Source: Aerococcus sanguinicola
GTDB taxonomy: Bacteria > Bacillota > Bacilli > Lactobacillales > Aerococcaceae
Assembly: GCF_001543145.1 (NCBI RefSeq)
Contig: NZ_CP014160.1
Location: 1,116,001 to 1,180,000, forward strand
Length of the DNA: 64,000 nt
Direction: 5' to 3'
Part shown: positions 52,075 through 61,861 of the stretch, piece after piece
How the letters are laid out: every line of letters starts with the position of its first letter
How positions within the stretch are numbered: the first letter of the stretch is position 1
Position numbers and translations under genes: made by a program
The notes under the pieces: generated by a model
Told to the model about the DNA's origin: nothing
The model's database searches: none
The model's input: the letters and a program-made list of their open reading frames with translations, nothing else

Positions 52075-53871
52075 ATGTCTTATCAGGCTTTATACCGGGT
52101 CTGGCGGCCCCAGCGCTTTGCGGATATTGTGGGACAGGTGGCTGTTTCCCGCACCTTGCGCAATGCCATCCGCGAGGGGAAGACCAGCCACGCCTATCTC
52201 TTTACAGGACCCCGGGGAACAGGGAAAACTTCTGCGGCGAAAATTTTTGCTAAGGCCATTAACTGCCCCAACCAGACCGATGGGGAACCCTGCAATGAAT
52301 GCGCGATCTGCCAGGCCATTACCGAGGGGACTCTGGCTGATGTGATTGAAATCGATGCGGCTTCTAATAATGGGGTGGAGGAGATCCGCGACATCCGCGA
52401 TAAGGTCCGCTATACGCCTACCGAAGCCCAGTACAAGGTCTATATTATCGATGAGGTCCACATGCTGTCGACGGGGGCCTTCAATGCCCTGCTCAAGACC
52501 TTGGAGGAACCGCCTGCCCACGTGGTCTTCATCCTAGCGACGACGGAACCCCATAAGATTCCTGCGACGATTATCTCTCGGACCCAGCGCTTCGACTTTC
52601 GCCGGATCCGCAATACGGATATCGAAGAGCGCCTGGCCTATATCCTCAAAAGCAATGACCAGGCCTATGAGGAAGACAGTTTGAAGATTATTGCTCGGGC
52701 GGCCAATGGGGGGATGCGGGACGCCCTCTCCCTCTTGGACCAGAGCCTGTCTTTTGCGGAAGGCAGTCTGGATGCGGAGACGGCCCGCCTAGTAACGGGG
52801 ACCCTGAGCGAGGACCAGATGCTGGCCTACAGCCAGGCCCTGCTTAAGCAAGATGCCCGGCAAGCGCTCGATACCCTCCACCAGATCCTGAACCAGGGCC
52901 AAGAAGCCAACCGTTTCGTTGAAGAAATGCTGGCTTTTATCCGGGACCTGCTGATGGCTAAGGAATTGGGTGGGCAAGAATCCGAGCTGACCCGCCACTT
53001 CTCCCAAGCCTTCTTTGACTTGGCCAAGGATTTCCCTGACCAGGCCCTCTACCTGATGATGGACCATTTCCAGGAAGCCCAGTCGGAACTCCGCTTTACC
53101 AGCCAGCCAGAGATCTACCTGGAAGTGCTCTCGATTCGTTTGAGTCAGAGTCTCAACCAGGCGCCAGAACTCCAGGAAGCTGCTGAAAATGCACCGGTAT
53201 CCCAGGCCGCCCAGGACCAGTTGGACGCTCTCACCGCCCAAGTGAAATCCCTTCAAGACCAGGTCGCTCAAGGAACGCCGGGAGGTCCAGCCAAGGGGCA
53301 AGCCAAGCCGACTGCCAAGCGCCAGGCCACAGGTTCGGTCAACTATAAACCCAATTATGGGCTGATCTATAAGACCCTGTCGGAGGCCACCAATACCGAC
53401 CGCCACAAGATCGAAAGTATCTGGCCGGACTTGGTGGAATCCCTGCCTAATATCCAACAGGCCCTGCTCAAACAGACCTATCCTGCCGCTGCCTCCCCTG
53501 AGTATTTTGTTTTGCGTTTCGATTATGCTATCCTCTGTCAAAAGGTAGCGGACGACCAAGCCATTAAGGATACCGTGGCCAAACGCCTCCAGGAAGGGGT
53601 AGGCCATCCCGGTAAGATGCTCATCCTGACTAGCGAACAATGGAATGAAGCCCGGCAGAACTATGTCACCGCCCACAAGGCAGGCAAATTGGACGAACTC
53701 CTGGGCGACCAGGCGCCAACTGAGATCAAGCAAGCCGCGTCTTCCGAGGAAAAGCCAGCTGATAGTGACCAGACCCTGCTGGAGGGGGTCCAGGCTAAAG
53801 AAGACAATCCGCTGGCAGAAGAAGCCATCAAACTCTTCGGGGCAGATAATGTGACGGTGGTGGATGATTAA
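52075..53871 (+). CDS. dnaX: DNA polymerase III subunit gamma/tau
   Basis: 598 residues. Starts SYQALYRVWRPQRFADIVGQ, as usual. Walker A GPRGTGKTSAAK (about 45-56), a four-Cys zinc module (C-x8-C-x2-C-x2-C, about 64-79), Walker B-like VYIIDEVHML, and sensor ATTEPHKIP. Domain III and a tau-like C-terminus follow. It is the clamp-loader ATPase that loads the beta sliding clamp. ATG 52075 has AAAGGAGCG upstream. A TATAAT (52012-52017) and a GGGAGG/CCTCCC hairpin precede it. First gene of the conserved dnaX-ybaB-recR cluster. Confidence 0.97.
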   Translation: MSYQALYRVWRPQRFADIVGQVAVSRTLRNAIREGKTSHAYLFTGPRGTGKTSAAKIFAKAINCPNQTDGEPCNECAICQAITEGTLADVIEIDAASNNGVEEIRDIRDKVRYTPTEAQYKVYIIDEVHMLSTGAFNALLKTLEEPPAHVVFILATTEPHKIPATIISRTQRFDFRRIRNTDIEERLAYILKSNDQAYEEDSLKIIARAANGGMRDALSLLDQSLSFAEGSLDAETARLVTGTLSEDQMLAYSQALLKQDARQALDTLHQILNQGQEANRFVEEMLAFIRDLLMAKELGGQESELTRHFSQAFFDLAKDFPDQALYLMMDHFQEAQSELRFTSQPEIYLEVLSIRLSQSLNQAPELQEAAENAPVSQAAQDQLDALTAQVKSLQDQVAQGTPGGPAKGQAKPTAKRQATGSVNYKPNYGLIYKTLSEATNTDRHKIESIWPDLVESLPNIQQALLKQTYPAAASPEYFVLRFDYAILCQKVADDQAIKDTVAKRLQEGVGHPGKMLILTSEQWNEARQNYVTAHKAGKLDELLGDQAPTEIKQAASSEEKPADSDQTLLEGVQAKEDNPLAEEAIKLFGADNVTVVDD

Positions 53872-54064
53872 GACCGAGAGACTATTTTTTCTCGTCGACT
53901 GCTGGCAAGGTGTTTTTATTAAAAGTTCAGCAAAGCATTTTACCCTTCAGGCATTTTCCCTTATAATAGTGTAGAAAGAAACGTGCGCTATAGAGTACGT
54001 TAAGCGATACAGAGAATTTGGTATGACCAAGAGAAGCTCAACTAAGCATAAAGGAGAATCAAGC

Positions 54065-54385
54065 ATGGCTAACAATATGATGAATATGCAGAAGATGATG
54101 AAGCAGGCACAGAAGATGCAGGCGCAGATGGAGGCTTCGCAAAAGGAGCTAGCAGAAACGACTTTTACTGGGACGGAACCGTCCGGCATGATTAAGGTGA
54201 CGGTGACGGGCGACAAGAAGGTTGAAAAGATTGACCTGAAACCGGATGTGGTGGATCCGGATGATATCGATATGCTCCAAGACCTCTTACTGGAAGCAAC
54301 GAATGATGCCTTGAGCCAAGTGGATGCTGCCCAAGAGAAATCTTTTGGTGGAATCAGTAAGGGCTTGTCTGGTTTAGGGTTTTAA
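54065..54385 (+). CDS. YbaB/EbfC-family nucleoid-associated protein
   Basis: 106 residues from ATG 54065 (AAAGGAG eight bases upstream). A Met/Gln-rich N-terminal helix (MANNMMNMQKMMKQAQKMQA) leads into the YbaB core: FTGTEPSGMIKVTVTGDKKV, and LEATNDAL. Dimers bind DNA without strong sequence preference. The dnaX-ybaB-recR order is widely conserved. Confidence 0.95.
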   Translation: MANNMMNMQKMMKQAQKMQAQMEASQKELAETTFTGTEPSGMIKVTVTGDKKVEKIDLKPDVVDPDDIDMLQDLLLEATNDALSQVDAAQEKSFGGISKGLSGLGF

Positions 54386-54398
54386 CAATTTGTATTGG

Positions 54399-54575
54399 TG
54401 AGCATACGTTGCGCTTTTGAATTTGGTCCTTGAAGAGCCATGGCACCGGCTCGAGCCTCGGTCTCTCGCCTAGCAAGAGTCAAACGGCTCGTACGGCTAA
54501 AGCCTACGATCCGTAATTTCCTTTGCTTGCTTTTTCATGGCTAAGGACCAACTTCAACGCTTCACTCCTGCTCAA
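54399..54575 (-). repeat. 178-bp structured repeat, copy C (reverse)
   Basis: Minus-strand copy with main stem TTGGTCCTT/AAGGACCAA (plus-strand positions 54543-54551 and 54423-54431), the inner TCGTAGGC/GCCGTACGA hairpin and GCTAGGCGAGAGACC. Both stems differ from copies A and B but remain paired. It lies between ybaB and recR. The rest of the gap to 54717 holds no visible gene. Confidence 0.85.
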
Positions 54576-54717
54576 AAGTAATTGGTATAGTTTTTGGTTA
54601 CTAATTACCAACATTAAAAATTAAGGAATGGTTTTAAGTTAAGAAGCGCGTATGCATGGGGCCTGGCCAATCTTTGCTGGGCCTCTTCTTTATGCCTAAT
54701 GATTTAAGGAGGATTAG

Positions 54718-55335
54718 ATGCAGTATCCAGAACCTATTGCTAAGTTGATTGATAGCTTCCAGAAATTGCCGGGAATTGGGGCGAAGACGGCGGCGCGCTT
54801 GGCTTTTTTTGTTTTAGATATGCCGGAAGCGGATGTGGTGGACTTTGCTAAGGCCTTGGTCGATGTGAAGCGTAATTTAGTCTACTGCAGCGTTTGCGGG
54901 AATATTACGGAAGAAGATCCCTGCGTGCTCTGTGCTGACCAGACTCGGGACAAGTCCCAGGTGATGGTGGTGGAACAGGCCCGGGATGTCATGTCGATGG
55001 AGAGGATGCAGGAGTACCGAGGCCTTTACCATGTCCTCCACGGTGTCTTGTCCCCCATGGAAGGAACCGGTCCGGAAGACTTGAATATTACGAGTTTACT
55101 GACCCGGCTCCAGGACGAAACCATCCAGGAAGTGATTATTGCTACCAATGCCACGGCGGAGGGTGAGGCGACGGCGACTTACTTGTCTCGCCTGATCCAG
55201 CCGGCAGGGATTAAGGTGAGTCGGATTGCTTACGGTCTGTCTGTGGGGTCAGATATTGAGTATGTCGATGAAATGACCCTCCTCCGTGCTTTGGAGGGGC
55301 GGCGGACCATGAACCAAGGGAAGGAGAAAGACTGA
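54718..55335 (+). CDS. recR: Recombination mediator RecR
   Basis: 205 residues. The N-terminal helix-hairpin-helix ([20 protein letters not shown]) is followed by a four-Cys zinc site ([16 protein letters not shown], about 57-72) and the Toprim domain ([14 protein letters not shown]; then GPEDLNI). RecR works with RecO/RecF to load RecA at gapped DNA. AAGGAGG precedes ATG 54718. It ends TGATG with tmk, indicating coupling. A few residues longer than usual at the C-terminus. Confidence 0.97.
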   Translation: MQYPEPIAKLIDSFQKLPGIGAKTAARLAFFVLDMPEADVVDFAKALVDVKRNLVYCSVCGNITEEDPCVLCADQTRDKSQVMVVEQARDVMSMERMQEYRGLYHVLHGVLSPMEGTGPEDLNITSLLTRLQDETIQEVIIATNATAEGEATATYLSRLIQPAGIKVSRIAYGLSVGSDIEYVDEMTLLRALEGRRTMNQGKEKD

Positions 55336-55985
55336 TGCCCGGACGTTTTATCACAGTGGAAGGCCCAGACGGCTCAGGGAAAACCACCCTGATCCAAGGC
55401 CTTCTTGCCCGCTTGGAAGCTCACTTGCTTCCTGACTTGGTCGCTACTCGTGAACCAGGTGGCGAGCCCCTAGCGGAAAAAATCCGCGACCTTATCTTGG
55501 ATCCTGCTCATACGGATCTAGATGCCCGGGCGGAAGCCTTGCTCTATGCGGCGAGCCGTCGCCAACACCTGGTCCACAAGATCCAACCTGCCCTAGCAGC
55601 CGGTAAGTGGGTGGTCTGTGACCGCTTCGTGGATTCATCCATTGCCTACCAGGCTTGGGGGCGGGAGATTGGGGTAGCTGGCATTCAAGCCATTAATGAC
55701 TTTGCGACAGAAGGCCAAGCCCCTGACCTCACCCTCTACTTAGATCTCTCAGCAGAAGAAGGCATTCGTCGGATTCAGACACAGCGGTCTGACGAATACA
55801 ACCGCTTGGACCAGGAGAGTATCGCTTTCCATAAGCGGGTGGTGGCAGGCTACCAAGAGCTCCTAGCCAAGGACCAGGGCCAGCGGATTAAGGCTATCGA
55901 TGCGAGTCAGGCGCCAGAAGCCTGCTTGGACCAGGCCTGGAAGATCTTGCAAGCGGCTTATCCAGAAGACTTTCGCCAAGACTAG
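55335..55985 (+). CDS. tmk: Thymidylate kinase
   Basis: 216 residues. P-loop GPDGSGKTT (about 10-18), DR(F/Y)-type DRFVDSSIAYQ (about 96-106) and REPGG (about 37-41). It converts dTMP to dTDP with ATP for dTTP synthesis. The start overlaps the recR stop. The next gene, holB, begins 11 bp later. tmk-holB order is conserved in Firmicutes. Confidence 0.96.
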   Translation: MPGRFITVEGPDGSGKTTLIQGLLARLEAHLLPDLVATREPGGEPLAEKIRDLILDPAHTDLDARAEALLYAASRRQHLVHKIQPALAAGKWVVCDRFVDSSIAYQAWGREIGVAGIQAINDFATEGQAPDLTLYLDLSAEEGIRRIQTQRSDEYNRLDQESIAFHKRVVAGYQELLAKDQGQRIKAIDASQAPEACLDQAWKILQAAYPEDFRQD

Positions 55986-55996
55986 GAGGGGAGACC

Positions 55997-56971
55997 ATGT
56001 TTCGAATTCAAGCCAAGCAGCCGGAACTCACGACGCTGATGGACCGGGTCCTCCGCCAGGGACGTTTGGGCCACGCCTATATCTTTGAAGGAGAGGCGGG
56101 GGCTGGCCAGGCGGAGATGGCGGACTATGTGGCGGCGGCCCTTTTTTGTCAGGGAGAAGATAAGCCCTGTGGCCAGTGCCGGAACTGCCAGCTCCTCGTC
56201 CAAGGCGACCTCCCTGACTTAGTCCACGTCGAGCCGGAGGGGCAGAGCCTGAAGATCGACCAGATGCGGGAGATTAAGCAGGAGCTTTCGCTAACCGCTA
56301 TGGGTGGCGGGCACAAGGTTTTCATTATCCATGAGGCAGAGAAGATGACCAATAGCGCTGCCAATAGCCTGCTCAAGTTCCTGGAAGAGCCCAATCCCGA
56401 AGTTTATATCTTTCTTTTGACCAGCCAAAAAGAGCGGCTCTTGGCAACCATCCAGTCGCGCTGTCAGGTGATCCACTTCAAGACTCTGCCCCTGGACCAG
56501 GTCCGGCTGACCTACCAGGAGGCGGGGATCAGCTCGCAAGTGTCGGAATACCTGGCAGCTCTGACTTCCGACCTCAGTCTGGCCCAAGGCTTGGCAGAAG
56601 ATGAGACTTTCTTAGACCAGACCAAACGTTCCTGGACCTGGCTGGAAGCCTTAGTTAAACAGGATCCCCGGGCTTTTACCATGGTGCAGACGGACTGGAT
56701 CAAGCGAGACAAGGGACGGGAGACGAACCAACGCCTCCTTGAAATCATCTTGGCCTACTTGCGCGACCTGCTTGTTCTCAACTACCAGGAAAGAGACCAA
56801 CTCATCCTGCCTTCCCGGGCTTCGGCTTACCAGGACCTCCGCCGCCAGGTAAATCCTCGCCAGCTCCAAGACCAAGTCCAGCTGGCACTTAAGGCGCGGC
56901 GGATGATCCAAGCCAATGTCAGCCCCCAGGCGGCCCTAGAATATTTTGTTCTGGCGAGCTGGCAAGGCTAG
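55997..56971 (+). CDS. holB: DNA polymerase III subunit delta'
   Basis: 324 residues, usual length. The clamp-loader fold lacks a working Walker A (GEAGAGQAEM in place of GxxGxGKT), as expected for delta', which does not hydrolyse ATP. A zinc module C-x5-C-x2-C-x2-C (CQGEDKPCGQCRNC) and the FIIHEAEKM and LLKFLEEPNPEV segments are typical. It works with the dnaX product in the clamp loader. ATG 55997 follows AGGAGGGGAG. Confidence 0.93.
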   Translation: MFRIQAKQPELTTLMDRVLRQGRLGHAYIFEGEAGAGQAEMADYVAAALFCQGEDKPCGQCRNCQLLVQGDLPDLVHVEPEGQSLKIDQMREIKQELSLTAMGGGHKVFIIHEAEKMTNSAANSLLKFLEEPNPEVYIFLLTSQKERLLATIQSRCQVIHFKTLPLDQVRLTYQEAGISSQVSEYLAALTSDLSLAQGLAEDETFLDQTKRSWTWLEALVKQDPRAFTMVQTDWIKRDKGRETNQRLLEIILAYLRDLLVLNYQERDQLILPSRASAYQDLRRQVNPRQLQDQVQLALKARRMIQANVSPQAALEYFVLASWQG

Positions 56972-56981
56972 CGTGCATGAA

Positions 56982-57056
56982 TAAAAAAGCGGCCATAAGC
57001 TTCTCAGACCTCCAATGATCGGTTAGGCTGGGAGACTTATGGACCGCTTTTTTATA
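56982..57056. terminator. Terminator between holB and the acetyltransferase gene
   Basis: AAAAAAGCGG-CCATAAG and CTTATGG-CCGCTTTTTT (one base bulged) form a long stem, with an inner TCTCAG...CTGGGAGA pairing. T-runs on both strands serve converging genes. Confidence 0.9.
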
Positions 57057-57058
57057 TT

Positions 57059-57826
57059 TTAAAGTGCATCTGCTTCGTCTAGGGGACGGTGGATGCGAGT
57101 GACCAGACTCAAGGCCTCAAAGCCTAGTCCTTCAAAGAGCGCCACAGAAGGATTTTCGATATCCGCTAGGGCGAGGAGGGGCTTGGCAGACGGGGCTGCT
57201 TTTTCCTGACTGAGGGTGATAATTTGGGAAGCGATCCCCTGGCGCCGGTAGTCGGGGTGGACGGTCAGGTTGTCGATTTCCAGGAAGGGGCCTTGGTCGA
57301 TCAGGTCCCATGTCGCGACAAGTTGGTCTCCTTGATAGGCCAGGGATTGGCTGATCCAGGGATTCTGATAGGCCATCTGATAGCGCAAGGCTCGGCTATC
57401 TCTGAGGGCCGGAGGGGCCGGTTGGTCGAAGGGAGTTTGGAAATCTAGATAGGCTTGGAAGCTATCTTCGTCGGTGACTTCTTGCCAGTTTATTTGCATC
57501 TCTTTCGACTGACGCCGGTTAGCGGGGCTTTGGAAGACTTGGTAGCTGGCTAATTGGTAGTTTTTGCTTTCGAGTGCTGCCATCAGTTCGTTGGGAATGC
57601 CGTGGTTTTCAGGCAGGTAGAAGCTGTAATAGGCCAGGCCCAGCTCCTCCGCATAGTCCCAGAAGATATCCTCGAGTATGTCGAGCTCCTCTGCACCAGG
57701 CATGAAGGCCAGCTGTAAGCAATTTGTTTCATAATCCTCTGCCAGTTGGGGATTGCCTAAAAAATCAAAAAGATCAGTAGGTTCATAATGGCTCGCATAG
57801 CTATATAAATCAGAAAAATGGAACAT
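57059..57826 (-). CDS. GNAT-family N-acetyltransferase
   Basis: 255 residues from ATG 57826, which has AAAGGA eight bases upstream; the ATG at 57835 overlaps that site. The C-terminal part carries the GNAT acetyl-CoA loop: LTVHPDYRRQGIASQIITL (about 194-212), then a final beta strand VALFEGLGFEALSL. The N-terminal ~110 residues look like a second, degenerate GNAT-like half, common in two-domain members. The substrate is unknown. It converges on holB. Confidence 0.85.
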   Translation of the reverse strand: MFHFSDLYSYASHYEPTDLFDFLGNPQLAEDYETNCLQLAFMPGAEELDILEDIFWDYAEELGLAYYSFYLPENHGIPNELMAALESKNYQLASYQVFQSPANRRQSKEMQINWQEVTDEDSFQAYLDFQTPFDQPAPPALRDSRALRYQMAYQNPWISQSLAYQGDQLVATWDLIDQGPFLEIDNLTVHPDYRRQGIASQIITLSQEKAAPSAKPLLALADIENPSVALFEGLGFEALSLVTRIHRPLDEADAL

Positions 57827-57954
57827 GGGGGTCATCCTTTCTCTATGGTGAGACTTCTCAACTATTATAAGGGAAAATGTTGAGGATTAGAAAAGATCTT
57901 TCAAGTTTAATAGAAAGCAGGGAGATTTCTTGCTAGAGGGGCGGCATGTAGTCT

Positions 57955-58155
57955 GCCAAGCCACACTCGCGCGCTCTGTTTGTGCCTTGTGCTTTGCTAA
58001 GCCACACTCTGGTGCACTGATTGTGGCTTGCTGCTTGCCGACCCACACTCTGGTGCACTGATTGTGGCTTGCATCGCTCTAACCCACACAGCAGGCCCTT
58101 AAGTGTGGCTTGAAGCTTGTCAACCCACACTCCGAGACCTTGTTTGTGGCTTACC
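57955..58155. repeat. 41-bp array, CCACAC/TGTGGCTT version
   Basis: CCACAC words at 57961, 58002, 58043, 58084 and 58125, exactly 41 bp apart. TGTGG partners lie about 20 bases on. Units 2 and 3 are nearly identical. Confidence 0.92.
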
Positions 58156-58315
58156 TCCAATCATTCAAGTCTACCCGCTCTTGCTCACACCTTATACTCG
58201 GGTTCGCAAAGGCAGAAAGGGAGTGACTTCAGCAAAGTGGAATGATCGGTTAAAGCCGCTCTTTTCCTCTTAGCCTCCAGTCATCCCTTTCTACCCGCCT
58301 TTGCTCACACCCTTT
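58156..58315 (-). repeat. Long-hairpin repeat, fragment plus full copy, reverse
   Basis: Left-end fragment at about 58156-58194 (ends GCTCACACC), then a full copy at about 58195-58313. The outer stem GCAAAGGC/GCCTTTGC and the arm AGAAAGGG/CCCTTTCT differ from all other copies but are complementary. Confidence 0.82.
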
Positions 58316-58397
58316 TTTACAAGCACGTTAGGGTAAAATATGCTAAAATGGATGACTAGAAGAAGGCTTCTTGTTTAAGCTGTGAAGGAGGGATTTG

Positions 58398-58760
58398 ATG
58401 GATAATCGTGAGATGGTTGAGGAGTTTGAGGGGATGAAGGCTCAGCTGAGCGCTTTGTTGGAGAATCTGGACCGCTTGGAGGAGCGTTGGTCGGAGGCGG
58501 TTATGCAAAACCATGACTTGCAGATGGAGAACCAGTATTTGCGCGAGCGGCTCCAAGAATTGACCGCGCCTGACCAGGATGGCCAGGTTGAGCTAGGGGG
58601 GCATAGTCCTGAAGATGTGTCAGGCTTGTCCCCAGCCTTAAAGAACTTAATGAATATTTATGAGGATGGCTACCATATTTGTAATATTTCTTATGGTCAG
58701 CGCCGGGCTAATGATGAGCAGTGCATGTTCTGCTTGGACATCCTCTACAGTGACCGTTAA
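58398..58760 (+). CDS. yabA: DNA replication initiation control protein YabA
   Basis: 120 residues from ATG 58398 (GAAGGAGG upstream). An N-terminal leucine-zipper-like helix (about 10-55) is followed by a flexible linker. The zinc-binding end has GYHICNISYG and EQCMFCLDIL (H-x-C and C-x2-C). YabA restrains DnaA by bridging it to the sliding clamp. The order yabA-trmN6-yazA-rsmI matches Bacillus and lactic bacteria. Confidence 0.95.
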   Translation: MDNREMVEEFEGMKAQLSALLENLDRLEERWSEAVMQNHDLQMENQYLRERLQELTAPDQDGQVELGGHSPEDVSGLSPALKNLMNIYEDGYHICNISYGQRRANDEQCMFCLDILYSDR

Positions 58761-58784
58761 GCAGTAGGAGAGGGAGGAATCGCA

Positions 58785-59528
58785 ATGATCGAATTGAAGC
58801 CAGGCGAACGTTGGGACCGCTTGATGCGGGAGGACCTGGACATTATCCAAAGCGCGGATCATTTTGCCTTCTCCATTGATGCTCTCTTGCTGGCTGACTT
58901 TGCCCAGACCAAGGCGAGTGCCCGGTCTGTGACGGTTGACTTTTGTACGGGCAATGGCGTCTTGCCCCTGGTCTTAGCGCAAAGGACGCAAGGTAGGGTC
59001 TACGGGATTGAGTGGCAAGAGGATGTGGCAGATATGGCCCAGCGATCGGTTTGCCACAACCACTTGGAGGACCAGGTTCAGATTATCCAGGGCAATATCC
59101 GCCGGGCGCGGGATTACTTTGCCCATGATAGTGTGGACCTGATCACCTGTAATCCACCCTATTTCAAGGTCTATCCCCAGTCCCCTCTGAATCCTAACGA
59201 TAGTAAGGCGGTGGCCCGGCATGAACTCCTGATGACGGCGGAGGATATCTTCCAACAGGCGAAGATCCTCTTGAAGTCGCGGGGGAAGCTTTATCTCGTT
59301 CACCAGGTGGAACGTCTGCCAGAACTCTTACTCCTCGCCGATAAACACCGGCTCCAATTGAAGCGGCTCCGTCTGGTTTATCCCCTGCCTGAACGGGAGG
59401 CTCATATCGTCCTTCTCGAATTCATTAAGAATGGCCAGGCAAAAGGCTTGCGGGCTGAACCTCCGCTCTATATCCATGACCAAGAGGGGCACTATTCCAA
59501 GGAAGTGGCGGCGGTCCTCTATGGCTAA
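58785..59528 (+). CDS. tRNA1(Val) (adenine-N6)-methyltransferase family protein
   Basis: 247 residues. AdoMet-binding loop [18 protein letters not shown] (about 47-64) and the N6-adenine catalytic motif CNPPYF (about 122-127) match the TrmN6/YfiC (YabB) family. It is expected to methylate an adenine in tRNA. GGGAGGAA precedes ATG 58785. The end overlaps the next gene by 8 bases. Confidence 0.9.
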   Translation: MIELKPGERWDRLMREDLDIIQSADHFAFSIDALLLADFAQTKASARSVTVDFCTGNGVLPLVLAQRTQGRVYGIEWQEDVADMAQRSVCHNHLEDQVQIIQGNIRRARDYFAHDSVDLITCNPPYFKVYPQSPLNPNDSKAVARHELLMTAEDIFQQAKILLKSRGKLYLVHQVERLPELLLLADKHRLQLKRLRLVYPLPEREAHIVLLEFIKNGQAKGLRAEPPLYIHDQEGHYSKEVAAVLYG

Positions 59529-59829
59529 GCACTATATGTACGTCTTGGCCTGCGCTGACCAGACCCTCTATACGGGCTATACCACTGATCTTAAACGACG
59601 AGAAAAAGCCCACCAGTCCGGCAAGGGAGCCAAGTATACCCGCCCGGCTTCCCGCCGCCCCTGCTATATGATCTATGCCAAGGCTTATGCGGATAAGTCT
59701 GCGGCCATGTCAGCAGAATACGCCTTCAAGCACCAGAAGCGACCGGCTAAGGAAGCCTACCTGACCCAGCAGGGGATCGACTTCAACCAACCCTTGACCC
59801 AGCAATTTATCTTCGACAATACGCCTTAA
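59521..59829 (+). CDS. GIY-YIG nuclease-superfamily protein (YazA/UPF0213)
   Basis: 102 residues from ATG 59521 within the end of the preceding gene. GIY-YIG core: [18 protein letters not shown] (Y-V-L and Y-T-G), then conserved R in [10 protein letters not shown] and a later Glu (SAEYAFKHQ). Members are small proteins in this conserved cluster; their cellular role is not settled. Start choice follows the usual MAKHYMYVL beginning and overlap coupling. Confidence 0.92.
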   Translation: MAKHYMYVLACADQTLYTGYTTDLKRREKAHQSGKGAKYTRPASRRPCYMIYAKAYADKSAAMSAEYAFKHQKRPAKEAYLTQQGIDFNQPLTQQFIFDNTP

Positions 59830-59841
59830 GGAGGTCCCAGT

Positions 59842-60744
59842 ATGCAGGAACAAAAAAGTTTTCAAGCGTCAGACCGAGGTCGGCTCTACCTTGTGCCGAC
59901 GCCCATTGGTAACTTGGAGGATATGACCTTCCGCGCGGTGACCACCCTCAAGGAAGCTGATCTGATCTTATCTGAAGATACTCGTAATACTCAAAAACTC
60001 CTCAACCATTTTGACATCTCAACTAAGCAGCTGAGCTATCATAAGTTCAACCACCAGGAACGCTTAGCGACGATCCTCAAGCGCTTAGAGGAGGGCCAAG
60101 TCTTAGCCCAGGTGTCGGACGCTGGCATGCCTGCGATCTCGGATCCCGGGGCTGACCTGGTTCAGGCGGTTATCCAAGCTGGTTACGCGGTGATTCCCCT
60201 GCCTGGTCCCAATGCGGCTCTGACTGCCCTCATGGCGTCTGGCCTCGATACCCAGCGTTTTCTTTTTGTCGGCTTTCCGCCTCGCAAGAAAAAAGCCCTC
60301 AAGGAGACTCTAGCAGATTTGAAGGGCGACCAGGCGACCCTGATTTTCTACGAATCGCCCTACCGGCTCCGGCAAAGCCTCAAAGTGTGTGCGGAAGTCT
60401 TCGGTGACGACCGCAAAGTTGTTGTGGTCCGGGAATTGACCAAGCGCTTCGAGGAGTTTCGTCGGGGAACTCTAGCCGAAGTCCTTGCCTACTATGAAGA
60501 CCATCCTGAAATAAAGGGCGAAATCTGCTTCATGCTGGCGGGCCAGTCGGAGGAAGAAGCCCAGGCGGAACAAGCAGCAGCGGCCCCTAATGCTGGCTTG
60601 AGCTTGCGCGACCAGGTTCTTGGGCGGATGGCTCAAGAAGGTCTGACCTCCAAGGCAGCCATCAAGGCAGTGGCCAAGGACCAGGGTCTGGCCAAGCAGG
60701 AGGTCTATGCCGCCTACCACCAGATTGAAGGTGGTCAAGGGTGA
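59842..60744 (+). CDS. rsmI: 16S rRNA 2'-O-ribose methyltransferase RsmI
   Basis: 300 residues. LYLVPTPIGNLEDMTFRAV, SEDTRNTQKLLNHF, VSDAGMPAISDPGA and LPGPNAALTALMASGL are the hallmark segments of RsmI (tetrapyrrole-methylase fold). It methylates the ribose of C1402 in 16S rRNA. AAGGAGG precedes ATG 59842. An Ala/Gln-rich linker (about 235-250) leads to the C-terminal helical domain. Confidence 0.96.
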   Translation: MQEQKSFQASDRGRLYLVPTPIGNLEDMTFRAVTTLKEADLILSEDTRNTQKLLNHFDISTKQLSYHKFNHQERLATILKRLEEGQVLAQVSDAGMPAISDPGADLVQAVIQAGYAVIPLPGPNAALTALMASGLDTQRFLFVGFPPRKKKALKETLADLKGDQATLIFYESPYRLRQSLKVCAEVFGDDRKVVVVRELTKRFEEFRRGTLAEVLAYYEDHPEIKGEICFMLAGQSEEEAQAEQAAAAPNAGLSLRDQVLGRMAQEGLTSKAAIKAVAKDQGLAKQEVYAAYHQIEGGQG

Positions 60745-61778
60745 TTATTTATGGCATCGCCTTTGCCCTGATTGCCGTGGCCCTGGTTATCTTTATCCTG
60801 GCACCGCGCAATGTGTGGGATAACTTGATTTTGATTCTAGGCTTGGTCTGCCTCTTTCTTGCGGTGATCAATGACCAGAATTTTCCGCGTTATTACTGGG
60901 TCCACCAGGTTTTTCGCTGGGCCCAGGTCCTAACCGACTATATCGCGCCCTTGCTCTTGATGATCTTTGGGGTCTGCATGTTCTCTTTGGCCTTGAACCT
61001 CTTTACCAAGGAACATTCCTATAGCCAGTTGCTGGTGGGCCTCTTCCTCAGCGTCCTCTTGATCGGGATTTCTATCGCCCATTACTGGCTGATCTTCACT
61101 GTAGAGCTCTCGGACAAGCAGGATTGGCTCAGGATTCCAGACTTTGTAATGGCCTATTATGTGCTCTTATTTATTAACTATTTATTGATGTCCGCCCGCC
61201 TGTCCTTCCTTGAAAGCCAAAAAGCTCAAGACTATGTGATTGTCTTGGGGGCTTCGCTGAGACCAGATGGCAGCCCCAGCGGCGTCCTGGAGCGGCGTTT
61301 GAACCGGACCCTGTCTTACCTGAACTGGCACACCTACATCCATGGCAAGCAGCCTGTGACTATTGTCTCGGGTGGTCTGACCGGGCCCAAAGCCAGCTAT
61401 ACCGAGGCGGAAGTGATGCGCGACTATCTCGTTGCCCGAGGCCTTTCAGCAGATAAGATTCTCTTGGAAGACCAAGCGTCCAATACCCACGGCAACTTCT
61501 ACTACAGCAAGTGCCTGATCCAAGACCGCCAGCCCATTATTGAAGCCGTTTCTGCTGTCTTCGTGACCTCTTCCTACCACCTCTACCGCAGCCAGCTCTA
61601 TGCCAACTTGGAGAAGCTCTACCAAGTGAGCGGAATTGGCGCGCCCTCTACCTTGAAGGAATGGACCATCGATAGCTTCCGCGAATACATCGCCATTCTC
61701 TTCATGCACCGCCGTTTGCACTTTATCGTCAGCCTTGCCTTACTCGGCTTTGGCATCATTAATTTTGTACATTTTTAA
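60741..61778 (+). CDS. YdcF/DUF218-family membrane protein
   Basis: 345 residues from GTG 60741, overlapping the rsmI stop by four bases. Five to six membrane helices fill about 1-160. The DUF218 domain (about 168-320) contains DYVIVLGASLRPDGSPSGVL, VSGGLTGPKASYTEAEVM and FVTSSYHLYRS. One more helix closes the protein. Relatives (YdcF, ElyC/SanA) are linked to envelope polysaccharide or lipid-carrier metabolism, but the reaction is not known for this group. Confidence 0.85.
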   Translation: MIIYGIAFALIAVALVIFILAPRNVWDNLILILGLVCLFLAVINDQNFPRYYWVHQVFRWAQVLTDYIAPLLLMIFGVCMFSLALNLFTKEHSYSQLLVGLFLSVLLIGISIAHYWLIFTVELSDKQDWLRIPDFVMAYYVLLFINYLLMSARLSFLESQKAQDYVIVLGASLRPDGSPSGVLERRLNRTLSYLNWHTYIHGKQPVTIVSGGLTGPKASYTEAEVMRDYLVARGLSADKILLEDQASNTHGNFYYSKCLIQDRQPIIEAVSAVFVTSSYHLYRSQLYANLEKLYQVSGIGAPSTLKEWTIDSFREYIAILFMHRRLHFIVSLALLGFGIINFVHF

Positions 61779-61861
61779 AAGGAAAGACTTTAAGTTGTTC
61801 TTAATTTGTGCTTTAATAGACTCATAGGAAAAGCTAAATATTAAGGAGGTAGCTAGTACTT

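Noticed and set aside
52789..53733. 314-codon open frame antisense to dnaX
   Set aside because: Shadow of dnaX codon usage; no start signal or family resemblance.
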